Shown here one piece after another: positions 12,246-25,310 of a stretch of 64,000 nt of DNA. The position numbers were made by a program, and so were the translations under genes. The DNA comes from Sebastes aleutianus. Its lineage: Eukaryota; Chordata; Actinopteri; Perciformes; Sebastidae. The DNA lies in assembly GCA_916700875.1 (NCBI GenBank), contig CAKAKS010000062.1, positions 7,218,373 through 7,282,372 on the forward strand. Direction: 5' to 3'. Within the stretch, counting starts at the first letter, position 1; every line of letters begins with the position of its first letter. The notes under the pieces are model-generated. The model made no database searches. It was not told where the DNA came from and saw only the letters and a program-made list of their open reading frames with translations.

Positions 12246-13030
12246 CATAGACTGCATGTAAAGATGGATGACGCGTTTCCACTTCGTCCCACTGTACAAA
12301 AGTGAAGCCAAAATATCCGAGATACGGGAGCTGCCATGAGATTTTTATGTCATTTGAAGCCGGAGTCTGTGAAGTAGTGATCGGGGAGCTGTAGCCGCAT
12401 TATCGAGGATTGTGACACAATAACTAACCATAATATCTTCATAACTACATTTATGATCAAATTGACGCATGTTCTATTACACAAACTCGTGTGTCATGTT
12501 TCAGAAACGTTATCTGCATGTATGCTGACACTGAGACGAACACATACGACGGTCCGACAGCACTGTCAGTGGAGATGCTGCTAAGCTAGCTGGGAACATG
12601 GTCAGTGACTGTATGAAACATAAACTGTATATCAGATCATTATCGGATCATTTTATACAGTTATATAGTAGTTAGTCTGTACATAAAGATCTTTATGTAC
12701 AGTTTATGTTTGAAGCAGAAAATCATGGTTATGGAAAGTTAAAGTTTTATCTCCTCTCGACGTTCCTACTCTACGTAACGTTATAATTCCCGAGTCTCTG
12801 GCTGCGTGACTACTTCACTCGAGCAGCTGTCAATCACAGCTGTCAATCATGACGTCTCACCTCCTTTTTATAGCATCAAATAACTCATTAAAACCAAACT
12901 TATCAGAAAAATGAACACTTGAACATACATCAGCATGATAAGAACTACTTAAAATTATAGAAACTATCTTTGGGAAACATTTATTTGACGTGTACTTTGC
13001 CTTTTTAGTTTGGCCCATGTCCCATACTGG
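12246..13030 (+). repeat. Dispersed repeat starting CATAGACTGCATGTAAAGATGG
   Basis: The start catagactgcatgtaaag resembles the left end of family B (atagactgtatataag at 889). The block aaaagtgaagccaaaatatc and the later block atagcatcaaataactcatt belong, from memory, to one percomorph repeat. The middle part (about 12420-12830) may be an insertion, because the two blocks are closer together in the version I remember. No coding capacity seen. Confidence 0.45.
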
Positions 13031-13417
13031 AATTTCTAACTTCAATACAATACCTTGAAAATTATCAATATTCAATACCATTTTTGATACTGCAGGGAAA
13101 ATTTGACACAACATTGAGGGCATAAAGTTTTTGATTCTTACTAAAAAATAAATAGCGGTGTGTGTGTGTCAACTCGCTGTCTGAGAGAAGAGAGAGCAGG
13201 AAGGGCAGCTGGTACCGGTGTATCAATACTGCAGAAAATGAGTATTGACACCGTTGCTAATATTCATATTAATATATATCGATACTTCAATATTTTTTGA
13301 CAACACATGGCGGCTAGAAATGACAACCCTGCTTTTGTCAACTGCTGTGTGAAAACAAGGACCCATTAGACTATCAAGTGGTAAATCTGTCCCTGTTATC
13401 GTTGTAAACTTTAAGCT

Positions 13418-13470
13418 GTTGTAAGCTTTACAGGCGTAGCAACAGTAACTAAGGGGAGGCGGGGCTTAGC
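13418..13470 (+). repeat. Short repeat shared with 18842-18896
   Basis: aagctttacaggcgtagcaa then cagtaactaagg.gaggcggggcttagcgaa matches the segment at 18842-18896 with a few substitutions. The wider repeat around each copy could not be delimited. Confidence 0.6.
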
Positions 13471-13858
13471 GAACGTCAGCAAAGCCAGTTGCCTCAAGGG
13501 GGTCATGATTACCGCCTTCGATTGTCCACGTTCAGCAAGTTTTTCGTAGTGTTTAAAAATGAATGGCAGCAAATTCCCAAAGACAGCATCCGGAGTCCTG
13601 ACGTGTCCGTGCATCAGCTACATTTTCTGCAAACGCTCACCCAACAAACATCGTAGATGATTGACACAGATATTCCTTAAGAAAGGCAACATATCAAAGC
13701 TCAGCATCAAATCATATCCCCAGATTACAGAGTACATGCCATCTGTTCTTGGAAGAAGCGCTCCGATTGGTTAGCTGTACGGGAAGGTGATTATCATTAG
13801 GCGATGGTGCGTAGGTCCAGTGACCCAGCACGGTCAACCTCACAACCTCTGTAGGTCA

Positions 13859-13861
<3 letters not shown>

Positions 13862-13922
<61 letters not shown>
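13862..13922 (+). repeat. (GT)30 microsatellite
   Basis: About 30 uninterrupted GT dinucleotides, a likely length-polymorphic locus. The open frame crossing it is a valine-cysteine translation of the repeat. Confidence 0.97.
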
Positions 13923-13928
<6 letters not shown>

Positions 13929-14039
13929 CAGTATCAGCAGGTCATTCTCCGTGCAGCGCTGCATTCAGATTAGATCACACCACTGGACAGTAATCCTTCT
14001 TTGATGAACATATGTTTAAATCCCCCTGCCCACCCCACC

Positions 14040-14700
14040 ACCACCCCTACCACACACACACACTAGATACTGTAAGTGCCAAAACATACTACTTGGACCA
14101 AAAAAAAGAACAACAGCAAAGGAAAAAGAATAAAAAAAAGCCATCTCTCTAAGAGACGGAGAAAGAGGGAAGTATTTAGAGAGAAATGGATAAAGAGCAC
14201 TAGGTGCCACAGGGAGAGCGAGAGATGGGGGGGATTAACCGCGAGAAGCTGCCAGGACATGGACCTTTTGGCCTCACACACTCTCTCACACACACCACAC
14301 ACTTACAGTCCAGGAAATGGATTAGCGAGTGGGGTTGTTTGGAGACAGATCGGATGAAATGGTGATTCACCGTATCGAGAGTTTCAGAGAGCTGCTCCAG
14401 TGTGTGTGGTGTGTGTGTGCGTGTGCGTGTGCGTGTGCGCGTCACTGTCTCATTAGTGAGAGCAGTCAAGCCAGCTCCATGGAGGCGATGCCGCCACAGA
14501 CCTCGTTAGAATCCTCTCCTCTAACCTCATGATCCTCCGAGTACACAAACTCGCGTACACACACACATGTGCACGCGCACTCCCTCACGTACACACAAAC
14601 AACACACCCAAATGCTGTACTTTTGTAACAGAGGGTAATATTTGACTCAGATCTAAAAAGCCGTATTTACTGGATTTTAGGTCCTCCACACGTGTGCCTT

Positions 14701-14740
<40 letters not shown>
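14040..14740. repeat. Cluster of GT/CA and purine repeats
   Basis: It includes a purine-rich stretch (about 14097-14230), alternating gtgtgcgtgtgcgtgtgcg at about 14415-14441 (purine-pyrimidine alternation compatible with Z-DNA), CA/CG mixed runs at 14550-14595 and an uninterrupted (GT)18 at 14705-14740. The six or more overlapping open frames here are repeat artefacts. Confidence 0.85.
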
Positions 14741-14743
<3 letters not shown>

Positions 14744-14744
14744 T

Positions 14745-15247
14745 CTTCTTCGTGAACAGAAAGTCGGATGATGAAACTTCGCTGAAAGTCTAGTGAAGCC
14801 GGAGCAACCGAAGCAGAAAGATGATAGCAAATGAGAGGGAGCGTTTCCTGTTAGTACACAGTAGCTTCCAACTTTTAGCTCAGTATTGACTTTTTAATTG
14901 TCATCTATTATGTGGCTGATAATGTAAAGCTTACACTGCGGGGTCTGTTATATTTGTTTTTTCTGGTTTTTATATCATTCTGTAGCTTCACAGTGATGTT
15001 CCTTATGTTTTCAAATCTGAACATTCAAATTTTGGCCAGCATGTATGTTTTACTTTCAAAATGCTATTTCATAAGCTCTTCTTAAGACTTTTTCCCATGT
15101 GACCTGACGTAGATGGGACGTGGGTACGCTCCCTGTTTGAAGAAGCAGTGTCCTGCTGTGGACGCCATGTTAGTTTGGGTTCAAAAGCCACACAATAAAA
15201 CAAAAAAACTAACCGATCGAGGCAGCGGTAGACCAGCAACTACAGTG
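14745..15247. other. No recognisable feature
   Basis: Mixed non-coding sequence. No conserved frame, RNA or repeat that I can support. Confidence 0.45.
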
Positions 15248-15365
15248 TTCTGCGAGGTAAATTTACTGTTTTTGTGAATGGAGTCTGGTCTGGTAGGTTT
15301 GAAGACAGCGATATACCTACCAGACCAGACTCCAGTCACAAAAACAGTCATTTTACCTCACAGAA
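15248..15365. repeat. Large near-perfect hairpin (51-bp arms, 16-nt spacer)
   Basis: The left arm is 15248-15298 and the right arm is 15315-15365. They are reverse complements with about 4 mismatches in 51. The arm core is gagtctggtctggtaggt and its complement acctaccagaccagactc. The spacer is ttgaagacagcgatat. Transcribed from either strand it would fold into a long stem. It may be a fold-back transposon end or a small-RNA precursor; the sequence alone cannot tell which. Confidence 0.9.
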
Positions 15366-16844
15366 CGTGACCCACTTTGAAAAATCCAAACTAACCCTTT
15401 CAGTTATTTCCAAACTTAACACAGCTAACTTTGGCTCAGCATTCACATTATTCATAACCATATTGATTAGCTTTGATTAGCTTACTTTTCAGTTTTGTTT
15501 TTCATCTTTGTTGTAACTGTGGAAGGTAGTCAGAATGGATGGATGGGTGTCACTCTCTCTTTCTCTGTGAGTGGTTTTAATTTTCAGAATTATGTTTTTC
15601 GGTTTAGGCCTGCTTGGGGCCGAAAGTTTAATTTTGTTGTCATAATCGTGAAACCTTCAGCAAATATCTATAAAAGTGTTTTTTATCTCTGTGTGGTGCA
15701 GAGAATCATACGTTTTCAAAAACCTAGTAATCATTTTTATGACCTGCTATTATCACCTATCTTCATCAATCTTAACAGAAAAAGTTAATGCTGCTTTATG
15801 CTTATGTTGCTACACATTTCTGCGCTGTACAAGATAACCATGTATAGCTACATTTTTTAACAATTTTGTCCTTGATGTCGCTCTTATCTCAAAAGCTAAA
15901 AACAATTGTTGGTGGTGCACTTTTAACATTTTCTCTAAATCTGGTGCTAAACATTTTTATCAATGCACTTTGGCATTAAGCTTTTTCTAAATGCTACTGT
16001 AAAAAATATATATTTATCCATCAGTAAAATGCTTTCAAAAGCGGGGGGAAAAAATGTTGTTTTAATAGAGATTTGTTTTGGTTCTAAGTGAAGGTTGAGA
16101 GAATATTTGAGGTACATCCTTTAAGTGATATTTTGACTCTGCAATTTGAAAGTATCGCTCCTACTACCAATTGTATTGTGAATTGACGTCTCAGTCTGTA
16201 GCTCATAACCTGTGGGGTAAAGTGTGGCCCAAACAGACAGACACAACAGTAGATTGTATCGGCTGAATGACAGCTACAGCTGCCAGGAGTAGATTTATCC
16301 AGTAAACATCTTTTAGTAGATGCTCGGGGCTTTGTGAAGAAAATCCTCTAAAGTGACATCTTAAATCAATAAAAACAATTTTCTCTGCTTTATCATAAAG
16401 TGCTATCCTTATTCCTTATCAGCTGTAGGTAGCGCTGGCTGACATAAACCATCTAATTCTTCTTTCTGTGAATGTGAGACACAAGGCTGGAGACAGACCA
16501 GTACGCACATGCTGACTGGTAGCAGTGACTGGTCCAGATGGTAGGAAAGCAGAGGGTCTTAGTGGATAACGGTAGGGAGGGGCGAGAGGGTTAAATCTCT
16601 CTGATTGGAATGCACAGCTGCACCACTACACACACATAAAATGCACACGCATATCGTTACACAGCTGAGTATGTGAGGACTGCGCACAAGTTTTCTGGAA
16701 GTGTTGTGAGACTTCACAGAGCTGTGTGAGTCAGCAGTGGAAGTCTGTTTCCTCCTATCTGTCTGCTCATCTTGTTATTTATCTCTTTCCCCCCGTTTCA
16801 CCGTCTCACCTTTATGAGTGCGTCTCTCTTCAGCTCACGATCTC

Positions 16845-16845
<1 letters not shown>
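15366..16845. other. No recognisable gene
   Basis: AT-rich non-coding sequence. The 97-aa frame at 15495-15788 has no recognisable domain. From about 16600 there is CA-containing sequence leading into the next microsatellite. Confidence 0.45.

Positions 16846-16877
<32 letters not shown>
16846..16877 (+). repeat. (AC)16 microsatellite
   Basis: Sixteen uninterrupted AC units. It lies 45 nt upstream of the exon-like segment at 16923-17036. Confidence 0.95.
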
Positions 16878-16880
<3 letters not shown>

Positions 16881-16922
16881 TATTTACCGTCTTTGTCTCA
16901 CGTTATGTCTGTCTCTCCGCAG

Positions 16923-17036
16923 GAGCTCCTAATGTGACAGACGGTGCAGACTCATCTCACAACTGTTTTCAGACACACTCAATGGAGCGGAAAGTCGAGC
17001 CGAAACTCCACAGTGATGGGTTTTAAAAGACAGATG
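16923..17036 (+). other. Isolated exon-like segment (candidate non-coding 5' exon)
   Basis: A pyrimidine-rich run ending tctgtctctccgcag precedes position 16923, and ATG|GTGAGTAAG follows position 17036. Both match consensus 3' and 5' splice sites on the plus strand, defining a 114-nt exon. One frame stays open from upstream to a TAA at 17024-17026 and would end in ...KLHSDGF, but I recognise no protein in it. It could be an alternative 5' untranslated exon of the calcium channel gene about 15 kb downstream, part of a long non-coding RNA, or chance. There is no transcript evidence here. Confidence 0.3.
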
Positions 17037-18841
17037 GTGAGTAAGTAAAGGTAAACCCACCTAGAACACATTACCCGCACATCTTTACTTGTTGTTTGAT
17101 AGTGTTTAATCACCAATTTTAACTGAAATCAACCAACCAACGATCATTTTGAAGCCAAATGACGTAAAAGAAGTAACAGAAAGAAGATAAACGTGTCTAA
17201 AATTGACATATAATCAAATCAACTTGTGGTACATTTCTCACGGCATGTTTGCCTATAATATATGTTGGGTTGCTGTGTTTCCCGTTAAAATATAACATTA
17301 AGTCCAAAGAGAAAGAGCCATTATTTGCACCAGGTAATTATCTGGACCTAGTGGTTATATTTTTGGCGATAATGACATCAAAACACTTTTACGTAACCAT
17401 CCCCGTTATGTGTTCTCCTCGGTTTGTTTGTGTCCCCTTATATCACTGAATGTGGTGAAAATGACACATCTTTATCAGGAGTGTTGTGTAAGGACGATGG
17501 CGTCATTTACCAGTTATATAATCCCATTAATACTATAAGTCAGACAGGGAGTTCTAATGTTTAAAGTTGAGGTTGTGACTGATAGAATTTCAATAAACGG
17601 ACAGTCAGGAAAATGAATTGCTCGCTTGTTGTCCTACGGCGTTGTTCACACCGCAGCTGTCAGAGTCCCAATTTAGTTTTATTGGCATTGTCGTGAAAAG
17701 TAAATCACTGAGCTGATACAGCTGTCATGAAGCTGACACTGTTGTAAACTTGGCTTAGACACCGTTAGCACTGCTAGACAAAACAATGGGAAGGAATTAG
17801 AGGTCCTCACGGGTCCATTTGGTTAACCAAGACTCAACTTGGGACATGAGTCGAGACGGGTCCAAATTATTTATTGCATCTATTGCAGAGGGTCTGTGTG
17901 TCAATATTTCTAATACCTGCTCCAATCTCATGGGGCATCATATATCCTCAAGGCCCTTTCAGAAGTGGTCTAACTAAGGTTTGTATTTAGGTCGGTTTTC
18001 TGAAGGTCTGTTTTACATCAGGTCTAAAATTCTGGGCACATGAAAATCTCTAAAAATAGCTGGCTTGACCGAGATTTAGGGATACTCTTCATTTGAGCCC
18101 CAATTTATCAATTGACCCTTCGCAAAGCTCCTCCCTAGAACGGCCACTGTCCTATCCTACGTTAGCAACCATAACTAGTATGGAACCTGCAAGTCCGACA
18201 GCAGATATCCTTAAAGATTAGAGGGGAGTGTCGTATTTTTCGCTTTTCCAAAGCCAAAAGCGCAAGAGGGGCCATATCGGCTCTGGGTAATACAGTTTGG
18301 AAGACCTCACTCACAGCTGAATCCACCACAGATCAACAAAACTCAAACAAAGACGGTTGAATATTAATTATTATTAATTTGTGAGATCCAGTGTTTGGAT
18401 CAAGCCCACGATGTGCAAGCAATATCATGGTGTGCTTTAAACAAATGGAAAAGCGGGACAGTTTAGTTTTAGATTAGATAATGAAAGCTATAGGGAGTAA
18501 TAACTAAACGTTAACTTAGCTTAAAAAAACAACATTATATTGACTTACCCTGCTGTGCAGGAACATTGTTGTTCCTGTATGTTTGTCCTTCATGTGAGTT
18601 GTCAAGACGTGGGGATTCTGACGCTTGCATTGGGACCGCCGTTGAGCTTTTCCCTCGGTTTTAATGGCCTCTACTCCACCGACAAATTATATTGTGAATG
18701 TTGCTTTCAAATGTATATTGTAGTTCTTTCTGTCTACTTCTCTCTGATATTTCAGAACGATTATTCCAGAAATCTGGCATTATTTCCTTTGGAATGTTTC
18801 TCACTGATATCGTTGAAAACGCCATATTGACATGCCAGGTG
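17037..18841. other. No recognisable gene; probable repeat-derived DNA in its right half
   Basis: The stretch from about 17930 reads like dispersed-repeat sequence from memory (for example tcctatcctacgttagcaac, agcgcaagaggggccatatc), but there is no second copy here to prove it. The 96-aa frame at 18540-18830 has no recognisable domain. Confidence 0.35.
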
Positions 18842-18896
18842 CGAAAGCTTTACAGGCCTAGCAACAGTAACCAAGGGGGGGAGGGGCTTAGCGAAG
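18842..18896 (+). repeat. Short repeat shared with 13418-13470
   Basis: cgaaagctttacaggcctag then caacagtaaccaagg and aggggcttagcgaa parallels the segment at 13418-13470. Confidence 0.6.
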
Positions 18897-20804
18897 GGTG
18901 AATTAAGTTATTTTGTATAAACACATACCACAATTGAAATATGTTGGGAAAAATGTACATAAATTATGTGATGTTTTGTTATTTTACGATGCACATGCAC
19001 ATCAATTTTATGACATATCTGTATGCATCTGTTTTACTTCTAACTGATTTTGCAGTAAAAGTGTAACAGGTTTCATTGCCACTGTGCATTTTCTATGCAG
19101 GTATTAGGAGGGTTGATGCGTTGCATTTGATCGTCCATGTGAAAGTGTTAATATAATGTCACGCAGAAGGATGCCAGATGCTGTTGTACAACATCAGATT
19201 ATAATCCAGATGTTACTTTCATTACTGCTGCTATGACACATCATCAGCTCACTCTCCCTGTGACTGTACAGTACTCTCTCTTTCTCTCCCTCCAGCTCAC
19301 TTTCTCTTTGTACTGTATACCTCTCTATTCATTCTCTCCCCTGTTTTGGTCGCAGCCACTCAGTCTCTCTCTCTGAACCGGTTTGAAGTCTACCAGTAGG
19401 GGTGTGTGTGGGTGAGGACGCCCTGCAACCTGCAGGTCTTTGTATTGAAAATAAGCTTTATATTTTTCAAGAGGCCAGCAGGCAGTCAGCGCCTGTGTGT
19501 GTATATTCCTTTTTTTAAATTGTTTATAGATGAAAGCAGACAGGGTGCAGACACAACAGAATCACACAACAGAGGGCACAGCAGCCAGGAATCAGATGTA
19601 CATAAAGAAATAGAGATTCATCACATTCTTAGCTATTCAAATGCCCAGACGCATAAATGATCATGTTCCAATAAACAACCTAAATTATTTATTCATTAGA
19701 AAGTTACTCTCAGCCTGGCAGGATTGCATAAGAGAGATTAATTTCATTTATTTATTTACTTAAGTATTCATTTAACAAGGATAACATAGATAAACATTGT
19801 GATGTATATAGGGCGTCTAGCTGAAGCTAAATTACAGCCACTGTCCCTGGTTAGGCGTTTAAATTAAGAATAGAACAACTAAACAAATAAATGAGTACAG
19901 CAGATTGAGGATAAAAAGAACACATAAAACCGACTGTATGCATGTGCGTATGCATGTGTCTTTGTGTATACGTAGGCGTACATGTGGATCCATTCAAAAC
20001 TCATTCAACGTTCACATCTTTGTTGTTGTTTAAGCCATTGTTCCAGCTGTGTATTAATAGAGACGGCCCTGTACAAACAGCTGGTACAGTTATAGGTATA
20101 GGCAGCATCATACAGAAGAGATAGTGTATGCACTGCCTCTGTCAGATCTATATTGTGTATGTTTGGGTTTTCTAAATCTGGGCATGTGTGCACAAGTCCG
20201 ATTTCCACTCCGAGTATTGTCATAAATGGATGTGCTGCTGATCTTAGGGTTCAGTTCCCTTGTGGCCACCAATTATTTATGTGTTGCATAATGATCCCCT
20301 CTAGAATCAAGCCCATAAGAATTGAAGGTACATGATGTCACCTGCAGACTTCTCTATATTTAGATGCCTCTGCTGTTAATCTCAGTCTCATTTCAAATTT
20401 CAAGTGCTGCTATAAACCTACAAAATAAAATCGACCCTTTCACCTGTGGATGGTCTCACGCAAGCATTAAAAACAGGAACTTTTTGGAGTGAAATCTATC
20501 CATTTCAGTTACCTGATTTGCTCACAATGGCACTTCCGTACAGGAAGTTGTCATATTAGCTGTGTTGCATCATTTTTACTCTGTCTAGGTGTGTCTAGTT
20601 TCAACCAAAGTAGCTTGAAGCTTCTAGGGGTGTTATTACTGGCTAGCACTAGCATGCTTCCAGGGTAGATGCTAGAAAAAAAGTCACTGAACAAACCTGG
20701 CATACCGCGCAGGCGTCAACACTTGGGCTTCAACACGATTCAACAGACGTTTTTTTGAACGCTGCTACAACGCAACGTTGTAGAGAATATATATGAGATC
20801 AAAT
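18897..20804. other. No recognisable gene
   Basis: AT-rich sequence with a pyrimidine-rich stretch at about 19255-19375. The 60-84 aa frames show no family. The area around 19735-19800 (tttatttatttacttaagta) may be old repeat sequence. Confidence 0.4.
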
Positions 20805-20930
20805 GCAGCAATAATCTACTTTATAATCTATTATACATGCAGACGTGACTCACCTTATAAGAAACAAGATGTAAGATGCAAAATTAGCGAGATCCAAGTT
20901 TTTTTTTTTTATTTATAGGCTATACTATTT
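20805..20930 (+). repeat. Direct repeat, copy 1
   Basis: gcagcaataatctactttat then acatgcagacgtgactcacc and later ggctatactatt are repeated at 21385-21497 with moderate divergence. About 450 bp of different sequence separates the two copies. Confidence 0.7.
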
Positions 20931-21384
20931 TAGCCTGGTCTCCTAAAAATTACGTTATCGTTTTCTTAGTTTTTGATGTACACACACATATTTGATCAAA
21001 GCCTGCGTATGTTTGTAAAGGGAGGCAGTTTGGGTGGATGGATGAGTCAAACACGGGACTTTCACCCAGGACACCGGTGCTTGTGTCCCGTGTGACACTA
21101 AAAGATGTGAACAAATTTGAACCCAAACCACGACCTTTTACTAAAACTAACCAAGTAGTTTTGTTGCCTAAACCTTAATGTAAATTGAGAATACAGTTTA
21201 AAAATAACAAAAGCGCCACAAGTGGTTAAAACAGTTTTACGTTGATATGCATATGTTGAAATTAAATGTAGTTTTAGTTCAGAAATGTCGAGATTCAACG
21301 TATCCGTGGTTTGCAGAAACGCACAATGCCAACATTTTATTCTGGCGACTGGGTTGACTATTTATACAGGCTACCAACCCAAAC
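20931..21384. mobile_element. Probable inserted repeat between two direct copies
   Basis: It begins near agcctggtctcctaaaaatt and ends near attctggcgactgggttgac. From memory these ends, with the internal block ttgcagaaacgcacaatgcc, belong to a fish dispersed repeat. The flanking direct repeats are too long (about 110 nt) to be a normal target duplication. Confidence 0.4.
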
Positions 21385-21497
21385 ACAGCAATAATCTACT
21401 TTATAATTCATTATACATGGAGACGTGACTCACCCTTACTGTATAGGTAACGAAATGTAAGGAGCAAAATGTTTTTCTTAATTATAATCTATACTAT
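21385..21497 (+). repeat. Direct repeat, copy 2 (plus a partial third copy)
   Basis: It matches 20805-20930 (cagcaataatctactttata, acatggagacgtgactcacc, aatctatactatt). A shorter third piece, actttataattcatacatgg, follows at about 21500-21520. Confidence 0.7.
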
Positions 21498-21520
21498 TGA
21501 TACTTTATAATTCATACATG

Positions 21521-24500
21521 GAGACATCCTCTGAGTTGGCTGCCCCTGCCATATAGTTGTTAGGAAAGAATAATTATATATATTTGTTTCTTTTGAGAGA
21601 GAGAATGAAATAACAGTATAACAGTTTTGTTCGGTGACTACATTCTAGCATTTACCTGCTCCCAGCTGGCTGGCATGTTACCTTCGCCAACTGAAGTAGC
21701 CCTTTGGGTAGTCATTATATCACCAAGCCTCCAGCACTGTCCATACGCAGTAGGAACAACAATCATCCAGAGAAATCGGAACTGAACGTGACTCAGGATA
21801 GACACACACATGCTTAAAGATAACACATATTTACATGCAAGTGAATGTAGATGAGCCAACAGATGATGCGTGTACACAGGCTGTATGCAGATGAAAGCAG
21901 ACGTAATGCTCTGTTCTGTTATGCCTCACACTCACACACAGGTGTCTTTCACATGTCAACATGTATGACTGAGCTGCATGGTTGAATGCATTCTGTAGCA
22001 TGACAGATTTTCATCTAAAGCTGTCTGTGAAGCTCCAAACTGGTGTGTGTGTGTGTGTAAAGCGTTTTGCTGGTGTTTGTGTGTGATTATGTAACTGTTT
22101 CCTCTGTTACTGTTGTGTTTATGAATGCACAGATATTTTTCCCTCTCCCATACCCCCTAATTAGAATGATTACTTTGCATACAGCGGGGGAGAAGGATTA
22201 AAAACACACCATAAAAGTCTCTTTCAACCTCTTCTCTTTTCTCTCTAAGCACTCTCTCTTTCACTTTGTTATGTATCTCGGTGTACTTTTCTTAGCTCGA
22301 TTTCAATAATACATCAAGAATATGCATATTTCAGTGGCTTTGTGCAGCGCACTCACTCGTGAGGCACGCTCGTCCTTGCACATGTATAGTATAGAAGAGC
22401 CCGTGCTGCAGCAGAGGGGGAAGCCCTGTGAAAGGGACACTCGCAGGGTCTCCCCCTCCTCACATACGTCAGCAGGGCTTAATCGGAAGACTCAAGTCCC
22501 CAGAGACAGGGGAAGAGAGAAATATGGGTGGGTGGATGGATAGATCCGTCGAGCTGAGCTAGATCAGAGGTGCGGTAGAGCGGAGAGAAAAAGAGATAAT
22601 GCTGAAACCTTTAAGAACCGCTCCTCGACTTTGTTGTTTTTATTCATTACTTTGGAGACGTCTTTTGATGTCTGTTGTGTTTCGGCCCCTGCGCATCTCG
22701 AGAGATCACACGTCAGTCAAACAGTGCATGACATGATTATCCTTGCAGTTTTCCGTCAAAGAAGTTTTTTTTTGTAGGTGCTGTGGTTTTTCTTTGTGTG
22801 TTCAGCCATTTCTGCCCCCGCTGCTCACACCACCCTTTAGCATTATGTAATGCAATATACATTTAATGATGTTAATGAAACTGAAACCAAACGTGATGCA
22901 CCTAATATAATTAGATAGATTTACTTTTCTGAACTACATAGTGTGCTATATTGAAGATAAAGATTAAGAAAAAGCTGATTTAAATTACTTCTCATCCCGT
23001 TAAATTGAACGCGTCTGATTGGATGTCTGGATTTTTCGATTTATATAGCATTTGAAATGAAAAACCAATCTCTTTGTGTGTGGGTGTCCAACGGCTATCC
23101 TCTGTCCTCCCGTACTTCAAAAATCCCACCTAGTAGGAACGAGTAATGGTCCCTGATGAGAAGGAGATGAAAAAAAGCAGGAAGAAAAGACTGGATGATG
23201 AAAGCGTGGGAGTCAGAGTGGAAGATGGGATGGAGGATGATGGGTTGGGGTGGGGGATGGGGAAGTGGTTGGGACAGCTAGGGAATGGAAGGCAGAGAGT
23301 GCAGGCTGGCGGAGGATTATTGATCATCTGTGGGAAGCACACGCAGTCCTATCGATTTAGACTGGTGGCAATATGTATTGTATAAATGAATTAAATAGGG
23401 TGTGTGAAGAGAGATGTTTTCTTCCCTTAAAGATATAACACAGTCTGTTATTTTATCTCCCTTGTGGTATTTGTTACCAAATGTATTGTGTACATAACAT
23501 TGTCTTGAAATCAGCAGTAAAGTTGCAAGCTCAGGAGGGACTTTGTTGTGTAATAAAAGAGGAGCGAGCAGACAAAATCAGATATTTTGCTTCTCTGAGG
23601 CAGAATGTGCCGCTGAGGGGTTGAGCAAATTGAGCAGATTCAAACCAGGCTTTCAGGCTTTTGTACAAACAGCTGAGAGTGATGTGAAACCAGAGCCAAC
23701 ATTATAGCAAAAGCCTCATGGGAGCCATTTTGGGGCCAAGCCTACGGTAATGAGGAGGATATGAGCTCCAACTCTGTATGTGATGGAAAGGTATGGGGGG
23801 GAGAGACAGAAGACAGGTGGGAGAGGAAGACAGGTGTCTCGCTTTTGCTCCCAGTTGAGAATAAATGGACACACACACAGATCATTTAACTCCTGTAATG
23901 ACTTCAGCAGGTCCTCCTGATGGACATTACTTTAGATAATGTAATGTCCCCTTCCACACTCAGATAACGGGAAAGCGTGATTCATCGCGGCTGAGGGCTC
24001 GTATAAACCCCATCTGTATTAATCACAACACCCCCTTAGGAAGCCCTCGCTTTAGCCATGCTACATGACCGTCAAACTATCCTTCTTTCTAACAACTGCA
24101 GATTAAACTTAGTTCACCGCAGAACCCACAAGCGTCCCCTTTTGTCCCTTCAGTTTCACTACTTCAAACGACTCCTTAATTGGCTTTCGGGGACACGGCT
24201 CCGCTGCCAAGGGTCTTGAAGGAGAACACCAACCTTTTGGCGAATGATTATTTTTGATCGGCTTAGCCTTGTGCGACGAGAAGGTTGGCAGCGGCCCGGC
24301 GTTTGTGTGCCCAGCATTTATTCATTTATTGTTCCAGCGTAGCTGATGCTTTAGAGCGATCTGTGAACTGCATCAGACAGCTCTCGGGCAATGCTGTTCA
24401 ATAAAAGGCTGAATTACTGGCAGCGTGTTTGCAACAAATCGTATCGCAGCATGTTACATTAATCAAAGAGCACAGTTGCAGACAGGTTGGTTGACTGAAC

Positions 24501-25310
24501 TTTAAACTGCTGAGAGTCCGCCATCCTAAAAATCTTTGTAAACACGACTGCTGCTTTTGTTACGCGGGCTTTCAATGGACTGAGAGTTTTGAGCCATTTG
24601 GTGTCTTGACAAGGTGTTTAAGTTCTGGCGTTTCAAATTAGTGAAGATGGATTTGTGGCTTGGGGCGCTAACATTGCTACTTTGCCTTTGTTTTCAGTTG
24701 TATACAAGCACTATAAGTTACTGTGTTTGTAGTTTGCATGTGCCACTGCAGCACACAACTATATAAACTGTATGGGCCTGACTGCTGCATCATTCTGTGG
24801 TTCCTTTAGATGGTAAAGCTGAGCTTTCTGATCTCCAGGGGAATGACTTTACTGCAAAACTTCTTTAATTTAGTAATTTACTGCATGTTCAACTTAACAT
24901 TTTATTTGATTCGTACAATAAAGTTAATCAAAATCACTCACATTATTGACCCAGTTTAATAAATTGCCATAGTTACCAGATAAGATGAGCATCCAAACTA
25001 GAAAATACAGTAAGTGGGCCACATACAGACATGAGGGCAAGGACAACAGGATCAGGAACAGTGTGTAGATTATAACTGTAATATCGCTCTGTATGTATAC
25101 ACACAGAGACTAAAGGATTACAGAGACAGACGCTAATATTTTTAAGCACTGGCCCCACGGGCCACCAAGCCCCTATCTGACTCACCGGATGTAGTTTGTG
25201 GTTATACAGTAAGTCTGCCATTGACCGCATATCTCACGCGGAATTCTCCTCCTCTTCTTCTATCTGCTCTATTTTGCAAGGTCACTAAAATAAGAATAGC
25301 TGGTCCACTT
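21521..25310. other. Long non-coding stretch
   Basis: Contains small GT runs (about 22040-22060) and a G-rich run with four or more close G-tracts at 23242-23262 (gggttggggtgggggatggg), a G-quadruplex motif on the plus strand. The stretch 23400-24960 is relatively poor in obvious repeats and could hold conserved regulatory elements; I cannot test that. No gene supported. Confidence 0.4.
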
